Source of the DNA: Bartonella australis AUST/NH1
GTDB lineage: Bacteria; Pseudomonadota; Alphaproteobacteria; Rhizobiales; Rhizobiaceae
Direction: 5' to 3'
Length of the DNA stretch: 64,000 nt
Assembly: GCF_000341355.1 (NCBI RefSeq)
Contig: NC_020300.1
Span: forward strand, 310,001 to 374,000
Position numbers and translations under genes: made by a program. The notes below the pieces were generated by a model. It was not told the DNA's origin. It saw only the letters and a program-made list of their open reading frames with translations, and made no database searches. Below are positions 21,101-30,100 of this stretch, in pieces (the first letter of the stretch is position 1; the number at the start of each line of letters is the position of its first letter).

Positions 21101-24100
21101 AGAGTATGATACAGTCGCCGGTGCTTTAGCGGATGTGGGTGGTTCTCTCAAAAATATTAGGGATGGACTTCAGCATGAAATAGATAATGCCCTTGTGAAA
21201 GAAGACAGTGGGGTTATCACCATCGGTGCACAAAGTAGTGCAGGCACAATCAATGTTACCGGTCAAGGCGGCCAAAAACGCGTTCTTTCTGGTTTAGCAG
21301 ACGGAAAAGTGCTCGCTGGGTCTACCGATGCAGTGACGGGCGGTCAGCTTTTCACTGTTGACAAAAAAGTTGCTGATCTGGGTACGACTATAACAAATAC
21401 TCAAGGTGACCTTTCAGAGGTTAAAGGTAATGTTGGAACAATTGCTACCAATATTAATAAATATTTAGGTGGTCAGGCTGACATTCTTGGCGGAGAAGCA
21501 CCAACTTTCACAGTTCAAGGTAATTCGTCTCATAATGTTGCGGATGCTTTTGGTAAGGTTGATACTTCTCTCGGTGAACTTAAAGGAAATATAAGTGACG
21601 TTGAGAACAAGCTAACGGACGCTACAAATAATATTACCGGCAATATTTCAAAGAATGCTTTGATGTGGAGCGATGAAGAAAGTGCATTTGTTGCATCTCA
21701 CGGAGACGGTAAAGCACCGAGCAAGATTAAGCATGTTTTGGACGGAGATGTTTCTGCCGCCTCTTCAGACGCTGTAACGGGGGGGCAGCTTTACGATACG
21801 CATCAAGAATTTGCTCATTATCTTGATGGTAAAGCAGGATATGATAGAAAAGGCGAATGGACTGATCCTAGTTTCAAAATACACACAATTGGCAGAGATG
21901 GCGATGTCGGTGAAGAAGAGTATGATACAGTCGCCGGTGCTTTAGCGGATGTGGGTGGTTCTCTCAAAAATATTAGGGATGGACTTCAGCATGAAATAGA
22001 TAATGCCCTTGTGAAAGAAGACAGTGGGGTCATCACCGTCGGCGCGCAAAGTAGTGCAGGCACAATCAATGTTACCGGTCAAGGCGGCCAAAAACGCATT
22101 CTTTCTGGTTTAGAGGAAGGAAAAGTGCTCGCTGGGTCTACCGATGCAGTAACGGGCGGTCAGCTTTTCACTGTTGACCAGAAAGTTACTGATTTGGGCA
22201 CGGCTGTAGAAAATGCTCAAGGCAATGTTGGAACAATTGCCGCCAATATTAACAAATATTTAGGCGGTCAGGCTGATGTTCTTGGGGGAGAAGCACCAAC
22301 TTTCACAGTTCAGGGTAATTCTTCTCATAATGTTGCGGATGCTTTTGGTAAGGTTGATACTTCTCTCGGTGAACTTAAAGGAAATATAAGTGACGTTGAG
22401 AACAAGCTAACGGACGCTACAAATAATATTACCGGCAATCTTTCAAAGAATGCCTTGATGTGGAATGATTCAGAAGGTGCGTTTGTTGCATCTCACGGAG
22501 ACGGTAAAGCACCGAGCAAGATTAAGCATATTTTGGACGGAGATGTTTCCGCCGCCTCTTCAGAGGCTATAACGGGAGCTCAGCTCTACGATACGCGTCA
22601 AGAATTTGCTAGTTATCTTGATGGCAAGGCAGGATATGATAGAAAAGGCGAATGGACTGATCCTAGTTTCAAAATACACACAATTAGCAGAGATGGCGAC
22701 GTCGGTGAAGAAGAGTATGATACAGTCGCTGGTGCTTTAGAAGATGTGGGTGGTTCTCTCAAAAATATTAGGGATGGACTTAAACATGAAATAGATAATG
22801 CCCTTGTTAAAGAAAATGGTGGGGTTATCACCATCGGTGCACAAAGTAGTGCAGGCACAATCAATGTTACCGGTCAAGGCGGCCAAAAACGTGTTCTTTC
22901 TGGTTTAGCAGAAGGAAAAGTGTTCGCTGGGTCTACCGATGCAGTAACGGGCGGTCAGCTCTTCACTGTTGACCAGAAAGTTACTGATTTGGGCACGGCT
23001 GTAGAAAATGCTCAAGGCAATGTTGGAACAATTGCCGCCAATATTAACAAATATTTAGGTGGTCAGGTTGACGTTCTTGGCGGAGAAGCACCAACTTTCA
23101 CAGTTCAAGGTAATTCGTCTCATAATGTTGCGGATGCTTTTGGTAAGGTTGATACTTCTCTCGGTGAACTTAAAGGAAATATAAGTGACGTTGAGAACAA
23201 GCTAACGGACGTTGCAAGTAATATTACCGGCAATCTTTCAAAGAATGCTTTGATGTGGAGTGATGAAGAAGGTGCCTTCGCTGCATCTCACGGAGATGGT
23301 AAAACGCCGAGCAAGATTAAGCATCTTTTAGGTGGAGACATTTCTGCTACCTCTTCAGACGCTATAACAGGAGGTCAGCTCTACGATACGCGTCAAGAAT
23401 TTGCTCATTATCTTGATGGTAAAGCAGGATATGATAGGAAAGGTCAATGGACTGATCCTAGTTTCAAAATACGCACAATTGGCAGAGATGGCGACATCGA
23501 TGAAAAAGAGTATGATACAGTCGCTGGTGCTTTAGCGGATGTGGGTGGTTCTCTCGAAAATATTAGGGATGGACTTCAGTATGAAATAGATAATGCCCTT
23601 GTTAAAGAAGATAGAGGGGTTATCACCATCGGCGCGCAAAGCGGTGCAAATACAATCAATGTCACTGGTAAAGGCGGCCAAAAACGCGTTCTTTCTGGTT
23701 TAGCAGAAGGAAAAGTGCTCGCTGGGTCTACCGATGCAGTGACGGGCGGTCAGCTTTTCACTGTTGACAAAAAAGTCGCTAATTTGGGCGCAACTATAAC
23801 AAACGCTCAAGGTGACCTTTTAGAAGTTCAAGATAATGTCGGAGCAATTGCTGCCAATATTAATAAATATTTAGGCGGTCGAGCTGATGTTCTTGAAGGA
23901 GAAGCACCGACTTTCACAGTTCAAGGTAATTCGTATCATAATGTTGCGGATGCTTTTGGTAAGGTTAGTACGTCTCTTGGTAATCTTGAAGGTAGCATAA
24001 GCGAAGTTAAGACTGAGGTAACGCAGATTACAAGTAACGTTACCAATATTACCAGCAATATGTTGCAGGGTGCCTTGATGTGGAGTGATCTAGAAGAGGC

Positions 24101-27100
24101 ATTTGACGCATCTCATGGAGAAAATAAAACACCGAGCAAGATAACGAATCTTTTGGGAGGGATGATTTCCGCTGCGTCCACGGAAGCCGTAACAGGAAGT
24201 CAGCTTCATGATATGGGAACTAAGCTTGCTACTTTCCTTGGTGGTGGCGCGCAATATAAGGGAGGCGAATGGACTGGTCCTACTTTCGGATTTAATATTA
24301 TCGATCTAAAGGGCAATTTTGTTTTAACGGAAAACAAGAGCGTTACTGAAGCTTTTCATAATGTAGCCAATTCTGTAGAGAACGTTAATTCTAGGCTCCA
24401 GCACACAATAGATAATGCCCTTGTTAAAGAAAATGGTGGGGTTATCACCATCGGTGCAGAAAGTAATGCAGATATAATCAATGTTATTGGTTCTGTCGGC
24501 CAAAAACGCGTTCTTTCTGGTTTAGCAGACGGGAAAGTGCTCGCTGGGTCTACCGATGCAGTGACGGGTGGTCAGCTTTTCACTGTTGACAAAAAAGTCG
24601 CTAATTTGGGTACGACTATAACAAATACTCAAGGTGACCTTTTAGAAGTTCAAGATAATGTCGGAGCAATTGCTGCTAATATTAATAAATATTTAGGCGG
24701 TCAGGCTGATGTTCTTGGGGGAAGGGAACCGACTTTTAAAGTTCAAGGTAATTCATATCATAATGTTGCAGATGCTTTTGGTAAGGTTGATCGTTCTCTC
24801 GGTGAGCTTAAAGGAAATATAAGTGACGTTGAGAATAAGCTAACAGACGTTACAAATAATATTACCGGCAATGTTTTACAGAATGCCTTAATGTGGGATG
24901 ATATAGAAGGTGCCTTTGTCGCATCTCACGGAGAAAATAAAACACCGAGCAAGATAACGAATCTTTTGGGTGGGAAGATTTCCGCTGAGTCTACGGAAGC
25001 CGTAGCAGGAAGTCAGCTTCATGATATGGGAACTAAGCTTGCTACTTACCTTGGTGGTGGCGCGCAATATAAGGAAGGCGAATGGACCGGTCCTACTTTC
25101 GGATTTAATGTTATTGATGGAAGCGGCAATCTTGTTTTAAAGAAAAGCGAGACGGTTGCTGAAGCTTTACAGAATGTAGCCAGTTCTGTAGAGAATGTTC
25201 ATTATGAATTCCAGCATGAAATAGATAATGCCCTTGTTAAAGAAGACAAAGGAGTTATCACTGTTGGCGCGCAAAGTACTGCAAATGCAGTCAATGTTAT
25301 TGGTAGTAATGGCCAAAAACGCGTTCTTTCTGGTTTAGCAGACGGGAAAGTGCTTGCCGGGTCTACCGATGCAGTAACGGGCGGTCAGCTTTTCACTGTT
25401 GAACAAAAAGTTGCTGGTCTGGGTACGACTATAACAAATGCTCAAGGTGACCTTTTAGAAGTTCAAGATAATGTCGGAGCAATTGCTGCTAATATTAATA
25501 AATATTTAGGCGGTCAGGCTGATGTTCTTGGGGGAAGGGAACCGACTTTTAAAGTTCAAGGTAATTCATATCATAATGTTGCAGATGCTTTTGGTAAGGT
25601 TGATCATTCTCTCGGTGAAATTAAGGGGGATATAAATGACGTTAAGACTGAGGTAGCGCAGATTACAAATAACGTTACTGGCGATCTTTCAAAGAATGCT
25701 TTGATGTGGAGTGATGAAGAAGGTGCCTTTGTCGCATCTCACGGAGATGGTAAAACATCGAGCAAGATTAAGCATCTTTTGGGTGGAGATATTTCTGCTA
25801 CGTCCACAGAAGCTATAACAGGAGGTCAGCTCTATGACACGCGTCAAGAATTTGCTCATTATCTTGATGGTAAAGCGGGATATGATAGGAAAGGCAAATG
25901 GACTGACCCTAGCTTCAAGATACACACTGTCGGTAAAGACGGTGATATTAGCGAAAAAGAGTATGATACAGTCGCTGGTGCTTTAGCAGATGTAGGTGGT
26001 TCTCTCGAAAATATTAGGAACGGGTTTAAACACGAAATAGATAATGCCCTTGTTAAAGAAGACAAAGGAGTTATCACTGTTGGCGCGCAAAGTACTGCAA
26101 ATGCAATCAATGTTATTGGTAGTAATGGCCAAAAACGCGTTCTTTCTGGTTTAGCAGACGGAAAAGTGCTTTTTGGGTCCACCGATGCAGTAACGGGCGG
26201 TCAGCTCTTTGTAGTCGATCAGAACATCAAAAAAATACAGGGTGATATGGTAGATATTCACGGAGGTCTATCAGAAATTCAAGACAACCTCGGTGATTAC
26301 GCTAAAATTGTATCAAAATATTTAGGCGGTGGCGCTCGTGTTGCTGATGATATACAACCAAGTTACTATATTCAGCAGGAGATATATCATGATGTTGGTT
26401 CTGCATTTAAAGCTGTTGACGTTGCTTTCGATGATATAGGCGTGAAGTTTTCTGACGAGATAAAGAAACTTGATAAGAAAATTTCCGGCAATATTTTGCA
26501 AAATACTCTGTTTTGGAGCGATGACGAAGGAGCATTTATCGCGTCTCGTAATAGCAGTGGTAACGGCAAATTGACGAAACTTTTGGACGGGGATATTTCC
26601 GCGGGTTCATCGGACGCCATAACAGGAAACCAACTCTATTCTATGAGCAATCAGATTGCCGCTTATTTTGGTGGTGGTGCGAACTATAAGAACGGCCGAT
26701 GGACTTCCCCTACTTTTACGGTTGATGTTGTTGACTCGGAAGGCAATATTATTTCTAAGGAAAGTAAGACGGTTGCTGGAGCTCTAAAACATGTGAGCGA
26801 TTCTTTCAAAAATATTAGCCATGAAGCCGAGACCAAGAGTGAGCGTGGGGTAGGAAACTTCCTTGTTGCAGAAGATGAAGGGATTATCACTATTGGTGCG
26901 AAAAGCAGCGCAAGGGCAATCAATGTTGCTGGCAAGGATGGCAATAGGATGGTTCTTTCTGGCTTAGAAGAAGGAAGGGTTTCTTCTGACTCTAATGATG
27001 CAGTGACGGGTAGTCAGCTTTACGTTGTTAACAAGAACGTTAGTGATCTGGACGCGACTATAACAGATACCCAAAATAGTCTTTCAGAAGTTCGAGAGGA

Positions 27101-30100
27101 TGTTGGATCAATTTATACAAATATTAATAAATATTTAGGTGGTCAGGCTGATGTTCTTGGGGGAAGGGAACCGACTTTCACAGTCCAAGGTAATTCGTAT
27201 CATAATGTTGCGGATGCTTTTGGCGGGGTTAGTAATTCTCTTGGTAAGATTGACCAAAGTATAGATAGCTTTGGGAACAAGTTGAAGGATGCCTTGATGT
27301 GGAGTGATCTAGAAGAGGCATTTGACGCATCTCATGGAGAAAATAAAACACCGAGCAAGATAACGAATCTTTTGGGAGGGATGATTTCCGCTGCGTCCAC
27401 GGAAGCCGTAACAGGAAGTCAGCTTCATGATATGGGAACTAAGCTTGCTACTTTCTTTGGTGGTGGCGCGCAATATAAGGGAGGCGAATGGACTGGTCCT
27501 ACTTTCGGATTTAATATTATCGATCTAAAGGGCAATTTTGTTTTAACGGAAAGCAAGAGCGTTGCTGAAGCTTTTCATAATGTAGCCAATTCTGTAGAGA
27601 ACGTTAATTCTAGGCTCCAGCACACAATAGATAATGCCCTTGTTAAAGAAAATGGTGAGATTATCACCATCGGTGCAGAAAGTAATGCAGATATAATCAA
27701 TGTTATTGGTTCTGTCGGCCAAAAACGCGTTCTTTCTGGTTTAGCAGAAGGAAAAGTGGTCGCTGGGTCTACCGATGCAGTGACGGGTGGTCAGCTTTTC
27801 ACTGTTAATAAAAAAGTTATTGATCTGGATACGGCTGTAAAAAATGCTCAACATGATATTTCAGAGGTTCAAGGTAATGTCGGAGAAATTGCTGATAATA
27901 TTAATAGATATTTAGGCGGTCAGGCTGACGTTCTTAAGGGAAATGCACCAAGCTATACGATTCAGGGTAAGGGGTACCAAGGTGTTGATCGTGCGTTTGC
28001 TGCCGTTAATAGATCTTTTGATAATATCAAACAGGAGTTCAATGAGAATATAGGTGAAATTAAGGATGAAATTTTAGGACAGGTTACAGACAACGCTTTA
28101 TTATGGGATGACAGCGAGAACGCGTTCGTTGCGCTTCATAAAAATGGCGGAGGCTCCCCAGAAAAGGGCACGTTAAAGTATCTAAAGAATGGGGATGTTT
28201 CTTCTGATTCTACAGAAGCTATAACGGGAAGTCAGCTTCATCATCTGGGTACTAAGCTTGCTGCTTATCTCGGCGGTGGCGCACAATATGAGCAGGGGGT
28301 ATGGACAGCTGATCCTACCTTTAAAGTTGGCATCATCGATGAAGAGGGTAATGTTGTTGAAAAGGAAAGCAACACGGTTGCTGGAGCTCTGGCGGATGTA
28401 AGCAGTTCTATCTCGAATCTTCAGCAAGGGATAACGAATGGTCTCGTTCAGGAAGATAAAGCTAACGACCGCATTACTATTGGCAAAGAAAGCAAGCTTT
28501 CTAAGGTCTATATTGGTGCTGGTGACGATGCACGAACCCTTCTCGGTGTAGCTGCAGGAGATATTTCCGAGGGGTCGACTGATGCGGTGAACGGCTCGCA
28601 AATCTTTGCATATAATAAGCAGGTTTCTGAATATTTAGGCGGTGGAGCTGATATTACTGCAGGTACAGGGCCGGTTTACGAGATTCAAGGCGAAAAACAC
28701 CAGAGCATTGGTGATACGCTTGCCGCTGTCGATGAATCTTTCGATAAAATTAAGGAAGAATTTAGTGAAAATATAGGTGGAATTGAGGATAATATTTTAG
28801 GACACGTTACAGAAAGCGCTTTGTTGTGGGATAACGACGAGGGTGCATTTGTCGCGCTTCATAAACATGGCGGAGGCTCCCCAGAAAAGAGCACGTTAAA
28901 GTATCTAAAGGATGGGGATGTTTCTTCTGACTCTACAGAAGCTATAACGGGAAGTCAGCTTCACCATTTGGGTACTAAGCTTGCTGCTTATCTTGGCGGT
29001 GGTGCACAATATGAGCAGGGGGTCTGGACAGCTGATCCTACCTTTAAAGTTGGCATCATCGACGAAGAGGGTAATGTTGTTGAAAAGGAAAGCGACACAG
29101 TTGCTGGAGCTCTGGCGGATGTGAGCAGTTCTATTTCGAAACTTCAGCAAGGCGCAATGAGTAGTCTTATTCAGGAAGATGAAGCTAATGACCGCATTAC
29201 TATTGGCAAGAAAAGCAAGCTTTCTAAGGTCTATATTGGTGCTGGTGAAAATGCACGGATCCTCTCCGGTGTAGCTGGGGGAGATATTTCCGAGAAGTCG
29301 ACTGACGCGGTAAACGGTTCGCAAATCTTCGCATATAATAAGCAGGTTTCTGAATATTTAGGCGGTGGAGCTGATATTACTGCAGGTACAGGGCCGGTTT
29401 ACGAGATTCAAGGCGAAAAACACCAGAGCATTGGTGATACGCTTGCCGCTGTCGATGAATCTTTCGATAAAATTAAGGAAGAATTTAGTGAAAATATAGG
29501 TGGAATTGAGGATAATATTTTAGGACACGTTACAGAAAGCGCTTTGTTGTGGGATAACGACGAGGGTGCATTTGTCGCGCTTCATAAAAATAGTGAAGGA
29601 GTCCGAGAAAAGGAAAAACTGACGAAACTTTTGGATGGGAGCATTTCTGCTGATTCCACAGACGCCATAACAGGAAAACAACTCTACGAAACGCGTCAGG
29701 AATTTGCTCATTATCTCAGTCCTAATGCGGGCTATGATAATGGCCAATGGAATAATCCGGTTTTCAAGGTTTTACAATTTAATGCCAATGGTGAGATTTC
29801 CTTAAAAGACTACGCTAGTGTTGCAGAAGCTTTTGGCGGAGTTAACGAGAGTTTGGAAGATCTAAATAACCGCCTTAATGGGATGCAAAATGCAGGTGGC
29901 TCATCATCTGGAAACGGAGGTGGATCGTCGCCTGTAGATGGCTCGTCGTCCGGAAACGGAGGTGGCTCATCATCTGGAAACGGAGGTGGATCGTCACCTG
30001 TAGGTGGCTCGTCGTCCGGAAACGGAGGTGGCTCATCATCTGGAAACGGAGGTGGATCGTCGCCTGTAGATGGCTCGTCGTCCGGAAACGGAGGTGGCTC

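Noticed and set aside
16858-29640. Regular repeats that could suggest a CRISPR-like array
   Set aside because: Units are 720-825 bp, coding and in frame. No short direct repeats with unique spacers are present anywhere in the window.
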